Origin: Micavibrio sp. UBA7689
Lineage (GTDB): Bacteria > Pseudomonadota > Alphaproteobacteria > Micavibrionales > Micavibrionaceae
DNA: 14,384 nt
Assembly: GCA_002482805.1 (NCBI GenBank)
Contig: DLGR01000004.1
Span: 49,673 to 64,056 of the forward strand
Direction: 5' to 3'
Of the stretch, positions 6,355 through 13,122 are shown in pieces. A program made the position numbers and the translations under genes. Position 1 is the first letter of the stretch; the number at the start of each line of letters is the position of its first letter. The notes beneath the pieces are model-generated. The model was not told where the DNA came from and made no database searches. It was given only the letters and a program-made list of their open reading frames with translations.

Positions 6355-9300
6355 TTACATACTTAAATTCCTGATACTTTGCCCCGAAAGACTTGGAAGC
6401 TGTGGCAATAACAAACGCATCCCCGTGTAAGCAATTCCGGCTTTACCTTGGAAGAGCCCGTTAAACATCAATTCAGGAGAAAAAGAATGGCTATGATCAT
6501 GGTCATCATCATTCAGATGTGAAAGCACTTCTCGGGTTGCTTTGTAAATTTTGCGGGCCCGCTCGCCTTTTGTCTTGGGATTATCTTCAACTTTATTGAC
6601 ATCTATCAAGAGATCGACCGCCCCCATTTCACCACAACAAAAACGGTATGTTTCGCTCAATCCTATTGTTTTCGAAAGATCTTTAAACATTCCGTCAGCG
6701 CGATTAACAGCGGGCAATGACAGATGGCTTCGCACCTCAAACATTCCCCTTAAAAATCCGGGTACGCCATTACACCAGCTATTGTTGAGTGGCTTTGTAT
6801 TTGCAGCGCCCCCACGATGATCCAGCCATGCACCATGTTTCTCCAACATGTATTCAGGGTATTTCGCAGAATGCTCTATGAAGCTTCTTATCTTCTCTTT
6901 TTCCGCAGGTTCCACAACGCGTTTTTCAACCGCGGAAAGTGCGGTAATCGCCCCAGCCCATCCATGAGCATATCCGAGCAAACCTTCTTCTTCACCAATC
7001 ATTTGCCAAACAGGCAGGCCATCAAGGGTTTTTGCCCTCTGCATCAGGTGTTGCGCGGCCTCTTGTTGAACTTCCAAAACCATTTGATTTAAAGAGGGAG
7101 AAAGGTCTGCGTGGTTCAAAAGCTTTTCACATCCCAGGATTAACCCTGCACTGCCGCCGACGACATCCAAGCCTTCATCGCGCCAAATCGAAGCCCTTGC
7201 AATTTTAAGGTTTTCTTCCAAATCCAATTTTAAAAAAGACCAACTATTTTCATTCAAGGAAAGTAAAACCGCACGTGCGAAGAATTCTCCGCCTAAACCG
7301 GAGAAACCCAAGGGCAAATATTTTCGTCCAAAATGTTCTTCCTGCTTTATATTCAAAGCATCAGGAAGCACCTTTGTCTCAGACGCCAAAAAATCTCTAA
7401 TCTTTGATTTTACCTTCGCGTCCAGAACGACCTTCTCGCATGCCTGTAAAGCTAGAACAACCCCCCAGTAACCACCGAAAAATTCTTCTTCTCCGATTCC
7501 TGCTCTCAAATTTTCGCCAGAATCATCACCTTGTAGCGACAAAAACCTAGCCGGCATTTGCTTTGGGCGAAATGCCGAATCTATAGCATTTACTGCAAAT
7601 TTTGTGAATTCCGCGACTAAAACACCCTTGGTAGAAAATTTTTTCTGTATGTCAGGGCCCTCTTTGGGCAAATGCAATGCGGGCTTTTTTACATGAAAAT
7701 CCAAAGAAATCTTTATCAATTCCAGTTGCTCGGAAACATCGCTTTCCTCAATTTGCTGAATTTTTGCGATTGCATGGCTTTTTCCGGTCGCTTCGAAAAA
7801 GGATTTCACGAAAACACCTGCACCTTGCAAATCAAGACTATCTGGCCGGTATGAAAAATAAGGAATATCGCCGTTTAATAATTGTCTTATTTCATCTTCA
7901 ACAAGATCATGCATCGCAGAGGCATTGGTATAGTCATCCGGAATAGCCTGATGCAAAGTGTTTATATCACTGTACATGATTTTCGCATCGCGGAGAAACT
8001 TGGGCTGACGCATTCTTTCCAAGATACGTGCGTAAAAAATTGTATTTCTTGGCACCAATCGTAATGTTGCCTCTTCGTCCAGCCCATCCACAAACTCTTC
8101 CAGTTTATTTTTTGCCTGCTGTGAAGTTGCTGCAAGAAAGCCCTTTGTTAAATCCTGCATGTCTTCATATAAAAAATCCTTACGTTCGGAAAAGATTTGT
8201 GTCTCTGAATTTTCAGGGCGTACTTCAATTTCCACCTTATCGTTGATGATTGAAAAGCTTACCAAAGGTATGGGTGAAACCCAGACAGAAGAAGGATCGA
8301 ACCCGCCTATCTTCATAAGTTCTTTTTGCGCTCCTACTTTTCCGTCAAAAAGCATGGTCGCATTTACCGAGTGATGGCGCCAGCGCGGTCCCAGACTGTT
8401 TTGAACGGCCCTTACCGGTGCCGCCAGCAAAGTTTCCAAATCCAGAGCATAAACACCATTTTTTGTCGGCCTGACATTTTCAAAATGCAAATCTGTGGCA
8501 TTTAAAAGCCAAAAACATGCGGAAGCAGCGCCAATAGAAAAAGGGTTTGAATTTGGAACGGCGGACTGGAGATTGTCTCCGACATCCTGGACCCAACCAT
8601 ATGCCGGTCGATTGACAACTTTTAAGTCCAGCACACCAAACGTATCTTGATTATTTTTTGCAAAGTTGCTGAAAGACTTTTCTATATCAAGCGATTTGGG
8701 CTTATAAATAATGCTCCTGCCATCTTCGAAGGATACACGCATGACAGTTCTTCCGCTGTTATGAGGGTCTGACATGTTTGTGTTGATGGAAGAAACAAGA
8801 GTTTTTTTCGGAATGCCGATTTCTTTTTGAAGATCAGCCCTGTCTAATTCAAGCCTTTTAAGCATTTCCGAAAGTGCATTGGCAAAATTTTCATGTACGT
8901 TGAATATAGACCTGATAAGAACTGGAAATTCTTTCGTGATTCCCAGCCATGGGTTTTTGTTTGATGCATCGCCAAAAGAATCTTTCCAGACGCTGTAAGG
9001 CAGATTTGCATTCAAATAAGAAGTATGCAGAGCATAACGAGAAACTTCTACGGATCTGCTGATTAAAGATTTGGCGAGTTCGGTATAAATGAGCTCTATA
9101 TTTGGCTTTGAAAAAACATGCCGGTATTTTGTATCAATTGCTGAAAGGAAATTTTCTGAAGCAATCTGAAACGGGGCTGTATATGGCTGCCCATCGAACA
9201 GCGATGATAAATGCAGTCCAATAACATTTGAAATCAGTGCAGAGCGTGGGGCATTTTCAGCAGAAATAAGTTTAGGTAAGAAATGCTGCCACTTGATCGC

Positions 9301-9375
9301 GTGTTCATAACGTTGCGTGTCTTCTTCGAACGGAAAGACTGATCTTGCAAGTATGTCTTTTACAGAATTACTCAT
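6355..9375 (-). CDS. lanM: class II lanthipeptide synthetase LanM
   Basis: A 1006-residue bifunctional enzyme that dehydrates Ser/Thr of a precursor peptide and couples the products to Cys as thioether rings. The N-terminal DUF4135 dehydratase carries a kinase-like lysine segment YKPK (224-227), Asp295, His297 and Asn300 in DLHFEN, and Asp312/Glu314 in LDLE. The spacing matches the CylM catalytic set, as does the Arg439/Thr445 pair for phosphate elimination. The LanC-like cyclase domain (about 620-990) has the repeat motifs GYAHGWAG (His804), SWCNG (Cys868) and CCG (Cys913-Cys914). The third zinc ligand is thus predicted to be Cys, as in ProcM, rather than the His of the usual CHG. Length is normal for LanM. 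No Shine-Dalgarno is clear at ATG 9375, but the next Met is distant. The adjacent substrate gene is at 6048-6278; no LanT or LanP is in the window. Confidence 0.95.
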   Translation of the reverse strand: MSNSVKDILARSVFPFEEDTQRYEHAIKWQHFLPKLISAENAPRSALISNVIGLHLSSLFDGQPYTAPFQIASENFLSAIDTKYRHVFSKPNIELIYTELAKSLISRSVEVSRYALHTSYLNANLPYSVWKDSFGDASNKNPWLGITKEFPVLIRSIFNVHENFANALSEMLKRLELDRADLQKEIGIPKKTLVSSINTNMSDPHNSGRTVMRVSFEDGRSIIYKPKSLDIEKSFSNFAKNNQDTFGVLDLKVVNRPAYGWVQDVGDNLQSAVPNSNPFSIGAASACFWLLNATDLHFENVRPTKNGVYALDLETLLAAPVRAVQNSLGPRWRHHSVNATMLFDGKVGAQKELMKIGGFDPSSVWVSPIPLVSFSIINDKVEIEVRPENSETQIFSERKDFLYEDMQDLTKGFLAATSQQAKNKLEEFVDGLDEEATLRLVPRNTIFYARILERMRQPKFLRDAKIMYSDINTLHQAIPDDYTNASAMHDLVEDEIRQLLNGDIPYFSYRPDSLDLQGAGVFVKSFFEATGKSHAIAKIQQIEESDVSEQLELIKISLDFHVKKPALHLPKEGPDIQKKFSTKGVLVAEFTKFAVNAIDSAFRPKQMPARFLSLQGDDSGENLRAGIGEEEFFGGYWGVVLALQACEKVVLDAKVKSKIRDFLASETKVLPDALNIKQEEHFGRKYLPLGFSGLGGEFFARAVLLSLNENSWSFLKLDLEENLKIARASIWRDEGLDVVGGSAGLILGCEKLLNHADLSPSLNQMVLEVQQEAAQHLMQRAKTLDGLPVWQMIGEEEGLLGYAHGWAGAITALSAVEKRVVEPAEKEKIRSFIEHSAKYPEYMLEKHGAWLDHRGGAANTKPLNNSWCNGVPGFLRGMFEVRSHLSLPAVNRADGMFKDLSKTIGLSETYRFCCGEMGAVDLLIDVNKVEDNPKTKGERARKIYKATREVLSHLNDDDHDHSHSFSPELMFNGLFQGKAGIAYTGMRLLLPQLPSLSGQSIRNLSM

Positions 9376-9477
9376 ACATAAACTTTTGGCATAATAGTTT
9401 GTAATCTGTACAGTATTTTGTGAAATATTGTTTCACTTTTCTAACCACATTTTCTCTCGCCCGCACATGTTAGGGAC

Positions 9478-9580
9478 AAAAAATCCCGCAGAACTGCGGG
9501 GCTTTAGGGATGGTTTTCTCTGCCGTGTGGCAAAAGTCAGACTAGATGGCTGTGCTTGCAATCAGACGAGAACTATTCTC
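9478..9580 (+). repeat. dispersed structured repeat, copy 2, with companion hairpin
   Basis: After an A6 run, CCCGCAG (9485-9491) pairs with CTGCGGG (9494-9500) around AA, then GCTTT: a terminator-like hairpin. The core follows, with TTCTCTGCCGTGTGGCA and AGACTAGATGGCTGTG as in copy 1. TGCC/GGCA and the outer TTCTC/GAGAA pairings are kept, but the GACTA stem is weakened because its partner reads CAATC. It sits between the SOUL gene and lanM, antisense to both, and could insulate lanM from upstream or antisense transcription. The lanM promoter must lie in 9376-9477; a CTGTACAG palindrome is at 9406-9413 and TATTAT lies about 17 bases before the lanM ATG. Confidence 0.8.
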
Positions 9581-9631
9581 TTAAAAAAACCTCACAAAAC
9601 TCTTATATATTTCATAAGAAAATACTTTTTA

Positions 9632-10276
9632 TTACCTTCGAGTGGCAATCCTAATCATAACCTCGTTACGTTTCATAAATGGGGGCGTCCATGGCGGATT
9701 ATAAAAAGCATATGTAGGCTTACCAACTGTCTGAATATTATTCTTTTCTAGCCATGTTTTTAGAGCCCGCTCGTGAGTAGCTACATTTTTATCTGTGTTA
9801 AATCCCGAGAAACGGATTACAGCCGTTTCATAGGCCGGCACCTCTAGAATACGGATACGTCCATCATTAGGTTTTGGTATCGTCGCAATTGTGTATTCTT
9901 TAGGCATTACAAACCTGACCTTCCACTCATTATCATTATCTGTCTTTTCTTGAGTAACAGGGGCGGTCATGGCAATTTTCTTACTAGAGGCTTGTTCAGC
10001 CTGTTGTGTCACAGGGGCCGTCATTTCTATTTTTTGTTGAACACTATTTTCCCCAAAAATAAAAGCGGCAAGAATGCGAAAGCCATCATTAATGGCCTCA
10101 TAGCGCTCCCCAGTTGTAACAACCTCAGCTACAATCATGGGCGCGTATTCCCTAACCTCAATGTTGCCCTCTTTCTGAACGCTACGCCAGTTCGGCTCAG
10201 GTGTATTGCCCACGCTTGAACAGCCTCCAAGAACAAGAAAGAATAAGATTAATATAAAAGAATTTATAATTTTCAT
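9632..10276 (-). CDS. SOUL-family heme-binding-like lipoprotein
   Basis: A 214-residue SOUL/HEBP family protein. A hydrophobic signal (3-16) leads to the lipobox LGGC with Cys19 as the predicted lipidated residue, so it should be membrane-anchored outside the cytoplasm. The SOUL fold starts near WRSVQKEGNIEVREYAP (30-46), and the family motif MTAPV occurs twice (85-89 and 103-107). The C-terminal YAFYNPPWTPPFMKRNEV (189-206) is characteristic. A TTG start at 10309 would add 11 polar residues before the signal; ATG 10276 gives the normal lipoprotein signal. Family members in animals bind haem or tetrapyrrole. Bacterial ones are mostly uncharacterised, so haem binding here is only suggested. 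It follows the TerC gene after 81 bases on the same strand. Confidence 0.9.
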   Translation of the reverse strand: MKIINSFILILFFLVLGGCSSVGNTPEPNWRSVQKEGNIEVREYAPMIVAEVVTTGERYEAINDGFRILAAFIFGENSVQQKIEMTAPVTQQAEQASSKKIAMTAPVTQEKTDNDNEWKVRFVMPKEYTIATIPKPNDGRIRILEVPAYETAVIRFSGFNTDKNVATHERALKTWLEKNNIQTVGKPTYAFYNPPWTPPFMKRNEVMIRIATRR

Positions 10277-10357
10277 GGATGTTATGTAGTCCGATCTTTG
10301 TAATTTCAAACAACAAATATCCTTATCAAGCTATTTATAATCCGAACTGCGCAAGCC

Positions 10358-11347
10358 TTATTGCTGCATTTGACTTGCCTCTTTTTGAGTTTTCATAAGC
10401 GAAAAAATAATGCCGGACGCAAGAATGGTGAGCGTGATTCCCAAAGATAGTGCTGGATCCATTTTTCCTACCAGTTGGTTCCAGAAAATTTTTCCGCCGA
10501 TGAAAATAAGTACCGCAGAGAGTGCATATTTTAGATAAACAAAGCGGTGCATCATAGCCGCCAAGGCAAAATAAAGCGCCCGCAAGCCCAGTATTGCAAA
10601 AATATTACTTGTATAGACAATATATGGATCAGTAGTAATCGCGAAGATAGCAGGAACAGAATCAACGGCGAATATGATATCTACGAATTCCACCATCAAT
10701 AAAGCGAGAAACAGCGGGGTTGCATATCGCACTAATTTTCCCGTATTCGGATCTTCTTTTTGAACAAAGAATTTTTGTCCATCGAGTTCATCGGTCACAC
10801 GCATATGCTTTCGCAGAAATTTGACGATTTTATTGTCTCCCATGTCCTTTTTTTCGTTATTGGCGAAGAGCATCTTAATACCCGTCAAAATAAGAAACGC
10901 ACCAAATATATAAAGAATCCAGCTAAACTCGCTCACCAGAGTCGTACCCAGCCCGATCATGATTCCGCGAAGCAGTATCACGCCTAGAATCCCCCAGAAT
11001 AAAACTCTATGTTGGTATTTTTGTGGGATGGCAAAATAGGTAAAAATGAGTGATATAACGAAGATATTATCGAGAGCGAGTGTTTTCTCAACAAAGAAGC
11101 CGGTCATATAATTTATACCGGACTCTTGTCCCATCTCCCACCATACCCAAGCACCGAATGAAAGGGCTATAACGATATACCCCGCGCTCATCCATAAACT
11201 CTCTTTAACGCTGATAACATGATTGTCTTTATGCAAGACCCCAAGGTCGACGACCAAAAGCGTTACTACTATTCCTAAAAACAAAAGCCATACCCAGGCT
11301 TCCTTGCCAAGGAACATCACATTCAAAAAATCAGCTAAAAAATCCAT
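10358..11347 (-). CDS. TerC/Alx-family integral membrane protein
   Basis: A 329-residue membrane protein with about nine hydrophobic helices, the size of Alx/TerC proteins. The conserved intramembrane acidic motifs are present: ALDN (91-94, Asp93), then EFVD (220-223) and AVDSVPA (227-233). A charged cytoplasmic loop at about 163-205 separates the two halves. Family knowledge: Alx-type members export manganese or loosely other metals and respond to alkaline pH or metal excess; tellurite resistance applies only to some TerC systems, and no ter operon is seen. GGAGGAAGT lies immediately before ATG 11347, an excellent ribosome-binding site. I see no yybP-ykoY manganese riboswitch in the 60-base leader; that space holds an 11-bp hairpin instead. 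Confidence 0.92.
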   Translation of the reverse strand: MDFLADFLNVMFLGKEAWVWLLFLGIVVTLLVVDLGVLHKDNHVISVKESLWMSAGYIVIALSFGAWVWWEMGQESGINYMTGFFVEKTLALDNIFVISLIFTYFAIPQKYQHRVLFWGILGVILLRGIMIGLGTTLVSEFSWILYIFGAFLILTGIKMLFANNEKKDMGDNKIVKFLRKHMRVTDELDGQKFFVQKEDPNTGKLVRYATPLFLALLMVEFVDIIFAVDSVPAIFAITTDPYIVYTSNIFAILGLRALYFALAAMMHRFVYLKYALSAVLIFIGGKIFWNQLVGKMDPALSLGITLTILASGIIFSLMKTQKEASQMQQ

Positions 11348-11373
11348 ACTTCCTCCGCCATGATCAATAAAAT

Positions 11374-11399
11374 GCGAAGGGGAATTTCTTCCCCTTCGC
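11374..11399. terminator. hairpin between the zf-TFIIB and TerC genes
   Basis: An 11-bp perfect stem, GCGAAGGGGAA with TTCCCCTTCGC, encloses a four-base loop. On the minus strand it is followed by ATTTTATT, so it can act as an intrinsic terminator or attenuator after the zf-TFIIB gene. It lies about 26 bases before the TerC start and could equally tune TerC expression. Confidence 0.65.
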
Positions 11400-11407
11400 G
11401 ATAAAAT

Positions 11408-11719
11408 TTAGAGATCGAATATATCCGCTATGCGGGAAAATTTGCTTTTCTTCCCGTGGCGACGAAAATCTTTATCATAGCGGTCGTCGTCGTCATCGTA
11501 GTCATGATCATGGTATTTATTTTTTTGATATTGCCCGGAATTATGTACCACGGGCGCATGGTCATTCATGGCGTCTTCTTTGATGATTGCCATGAGTTTT
11601 TCCAACTCTCCCTTGTCCAGCCATATGCCGCCGGATGTCGGGCATACATCTATTTCTATGCCATAACGGTTGATCTGGCGCATGGGTGAACCGTCAATAG
11701 GTGAAGTAAGCAGAGGCAT
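11408..11719 (-). CDS. degenerate zf-TFIIB domain protein
   Basis: A 103-residue protein with an N-terminal zf-TFIIB (transcription factor zinc-finger) fold. The signature RYGIEIDVCPTSGGIWLDKGELEKL (18-42, read here as RYGIEID then VCPTSGG then IWLDKGELEKL) is nearly intact. The family normally has two CxxC pairs. Here the first pair has become SPIDG (6-10) and the second reads CPTS, leaving only Cys26, so normal zinc binding is doubtful. Residues 70-82 are a His/Asp tract (HDHDYDDDDDRYD) that could bind divalent metal. A basic segment and the short C-terminal FSRIADIFDL follow. A good AAAGGAAA ribosome-binding site precedes the ATG. It sits between DUF465 and TerC genes on the same strand. 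The biological role of such short zf-TFIIB proteins is unknown. Confidence 0.8.
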   Translation of the reverse strand: MPLLTSPIDGSPMRQINRYGIEIDVCPTSGGIWLDKGELEKLMAIIKEDAMNDHAPVVHNSGQYQKNKYHDHDYDDDDDRYDKDFRRHGKKSKFSRIADIFDL

Positions 11720-11752
11720 GATAATTTCCTTTCATTAAGATTTCGTGGGCAA

Positions 11753-11983
11753 TCAATATTTGCGCGTGTCGATAGGTACGTTACGCAATTGCATGACGCC
11801 GCTATATTTATTACCGGAGCGCTCAAGAATAATTTTCTCGATACGATCCTTGATCATCAAACGCAGTTTTTTCAGTTTTAAAAGCCGCAGCCAGTCAGGC
11901 CACGTGCGTTTATGTTCGCGTTCGATCTGAACATCGATCTGGGCAGATTTGAGTAGTAAGGATTTAAAGCGCCGAAATGACAT
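11753..11983 (-). CDS. YdcH-family (DUF465) small protein
   Basis: A 76-residue protein whose middle matches the DUF465/YdcH pattern: a helical segment SAQIDVQIEREHKR, the turn WPDW, then LRLLKLKKLRLMIKDRIEKII, a Lys/Leu-rich helix. DUF465 proteins are short helical hairpins common in Alphaproteobacteria, without an assigned function. The C-terminal tail (about 57-76) extends beyond the usual domain. AAGGAGGAACC before ATG 11983 is a strong ribosome-binding site. It appears to be the first gene of the minus-strand group that continues into zf-TFIIB after 33 bases. The promoter should lie in 11984-12300, but I cannot point to a convincing one. Confidence 0.8.
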   Translation of the reverse strand: MSFRRFKSLLLKSAQIDVQIEREHKRTWPDWLRLLKLKKLRLMIKDRIEKIILERSGNKYSGVMQLRNVPIDTRKY

Positions 11984-12334
11984 GGTTCCTCCTTAAAGTC
12001 TGGGTTTCAGCTTTTTCGGGAGGTTTTTCGGTGATGGGGATTAGATAATGTAACGAACCAACACCGGAAACTTCTTCCCGATGCGGTCCGACATCACGAT
12101 AAACATGAAAATTAACGTTTATCGCCAGAGGGGCCCGGCCCGCGTATTTTTTATTATTATTTTTGAACGTGACTTTTTTGTTTTTAAATTATGACTTTTC
12201 TGGGGAATTATGCAGCCAAATAGGAGCGCGAAATTTCCCTATTCGCCACGCCGCGGCTGTCTGACCCGTTGAGAAAACGCGGAGATTTGGCCCAGAGACC
12301 GGCTTTCTCTGCGCGTGTCTAGCCATGAAGGCAT
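11984..12334. other. intergenic region, no gene recognised
   Basis: This space upstream of the DUF465 gene contains a T/A-rich stretch (about 12150-12195) and a GC-rich stretch (12120-12145). A 21-codon open frame on the minus strand (12112 to 12047) begins with ATG but has no ribosome-binding site and is not called. TTTCTCTGCGCGTG at 12304-12317 resembles the TTCTCTGCCGCGTG start of the nearby repeat core and may be a decayed fragment of it. Confidence 0.45.
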
Positions 12335-12439
12335 AAAAAATCCCGCGGAACCGCGGGGCTTTGGGGGTGGTTCTCTCTGCCGCGTGGCAAAGGGAAGACT
12401 AGATGGCTGTGGGGGTAGTCAGTCTATAATTTTTCTCTG
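12335..12439 (+). repeat. dispersed structured repeat, copy 3, with companion hairpin
   Basis: An A6 run (12335-12340) precedes CCCGCGG (12342-12348), AA, and CCGCGGG (12351-12357). The hairpin differs from copy 2 by a G-C for A-T exchange on both arms. The core has TGCC/GGCA (12378-12381 with 12386-12389) and a perfect GACTA/TAGTC stem (12397-12401 with 12416-12420) with the loop start GATGGCTGTG. The 3' outer arm GAGAA is replaced by TATAA, so the outer stem is lost. It lies between the DUF465 gene and the first helix-turn-helix cassette, which diverge. Confidence 0.8.
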
Positions 12440-12475
12440 TAAATACAGGGCTTTTTGGGAATTGGGGGTACATAC

Positions 12476-12553
12476 TTATCCCGAATTTTATTCCTTTTTT
12501 GTTTCAGCCCCTTGTGGGCCCAGTTCGACTCCCGCGCGTCCAGCAGACTTTCC
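12476..12553 (+). promoter_or_regulatory. conserved upstream blocks of HTH cassette A
   Basis: Three blocks are shared, in order, with the inverted cassette at 14248-14325: TTATCCCGAATTTTA (12476-12490), then a 30-base spacer of different sequence, CAGTTCGACTCCCGCGC (12521-12537), nine bases, and ACTTTCC (12547-12553). Spacings are identical in the two cassettes while the spacer bases differ, which points to selection on site geometry. The middle block contains the tRNA T-arm sequence GTTCGACTCCCG without a matching 5' arm, so it is not a tRNA. Operator, promoter or attachment site are all possible. Confidence 0.65.
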
Positions 12554-12604
12554 GGACATCGAGAATCTTGCCAGCCTTCGCTGTAACAGCCAATGGAGGA
12601 TCTT

Positions 12605-12970
12605 ATGAAATATTTATTACATAATCTTGCGGAACTTGCTGAGCGCCGTGCTGCAAACATTCGCGCTGAAGCCCAGCTATGGGATGTGCTTTCCCGTGAC
12701 CTGAAACGCGCTGCAAAGGAACAAGACGAGGCTAGACAGCGGCCAAAAGCAACCATTCCCAAGGTGCCGCCGCCGGAAGAACTCCCTGTCTTGGAAGACC
12801 GTCTCTATGTGCGGGTCAAACAAGCGCAGAAAATCATGGGTATGGGGCATACGGCTCTATACAAGGAAATCGGTGAAGGAAGGCTGCCTGTTAAAAAGAA
12901 CGGGCGCTCCACGCTAATCGCTGTCGCCGACATTCACACATGGTTCGCCAGTTTGCCTATAAAAGGATAA
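12605..12970 (+). CDS. small HTH (excisionase/AlpA-like) protein, paralogue A
   Basis: A 121-residue protein. Residues 1-40 form a charged helical region (NLAELAERRAANIRAEAQLW, then DVLSRDLKR). A Pro-rich linker (about 46-62) follows. Residues 67-117 are an HTH_17/MerR-like winged helix of the excisionase type: LYVRVKQAQKIMGMGHTALYKEI, GRLPVKKNGRSTLIAVADIHTWF. ATG 12605 is chosen over ATG 12593 because GGAGG (12595-12599) lies five bases ahead of it and the paralogue starts equivalently. It is clearly homologous to the protein encoded on the opposite strand at 13823-14197, in both domains. Small proteins of this fold act as excisionases or regulators of mobile elements; no integrase is visible here. 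Confidence 0.82.
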   Translation: MKYLLHNLAELAERRAANIRAEAQLWDVLSRDLKRAAKEQDEARQRPKATIPKVPPPEELPVLEDRLYVRVKQAQKIMGMGHTALYKEIGEGRLPVKKNGRSTLIAVADIHTWFASLPIKG

Positions 12971-13122
12971 GGCCCATTACGACAATTTTTTCAAAATATT
13001 ATTGAACTAAAACGAAGAAAAAACAGCCCATGTTTTGTCATAGCTTTTTTACAACTTAAAAATGTCAGTATTGATTTTATACGAGTGTGGGACGTTATTT
13101 GCGGAGCTATGTGCTGCAAGGT
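12971..13122. other. intergenic, nothing recognised
   Basis: AT-rich sequence between the first HTH gene and the 3' end of the small zinc-ribbon gene. I find no ribosome-binding site with a frame, hairpin terminator or repeat in it. Confidence 0.4.

Noticed and set aside
9428..9751. Open frame of 107 codons across repeat copy 2
   Set aside because: It runs through the hairpins and antisense to the end of the SOUL gene; composition and position mark it as a shadow.
11348..11407. yybP-ykoY manganese riboswitch before the TerC gene
   Set aside because: The leader is too short and holds only a simple hairpin without the conserved paired loops of that riboswitch.
12047..12112. 21-codon minus-strand frame upstream of the DUF465 gene
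   Set aside because: It has an ATG but no ribosome-binding site, and nothing else supports translation.
12335..12439. CRISPR array built from the similar repeats
   Set aside because: Copies are kilobases apart, imperfect, and not separated by regular spacers; no cas genes are present.
12521..12537. tRNA gene suggested by GTTCGACTCCCGC
   Set aside because: No complementary T-stem 5' arm, anticodon arm or acceptor can be formed; the same applies at 14264-14280.
12315..12608. Open frame of 97 codons across repeat copy 3 and the cassette A blocks
   Set aside because: It covers noncoding structured repeat and the conserved blocks, has no ribosome-binding site, and ends over the start of the HTH gene in another frame.
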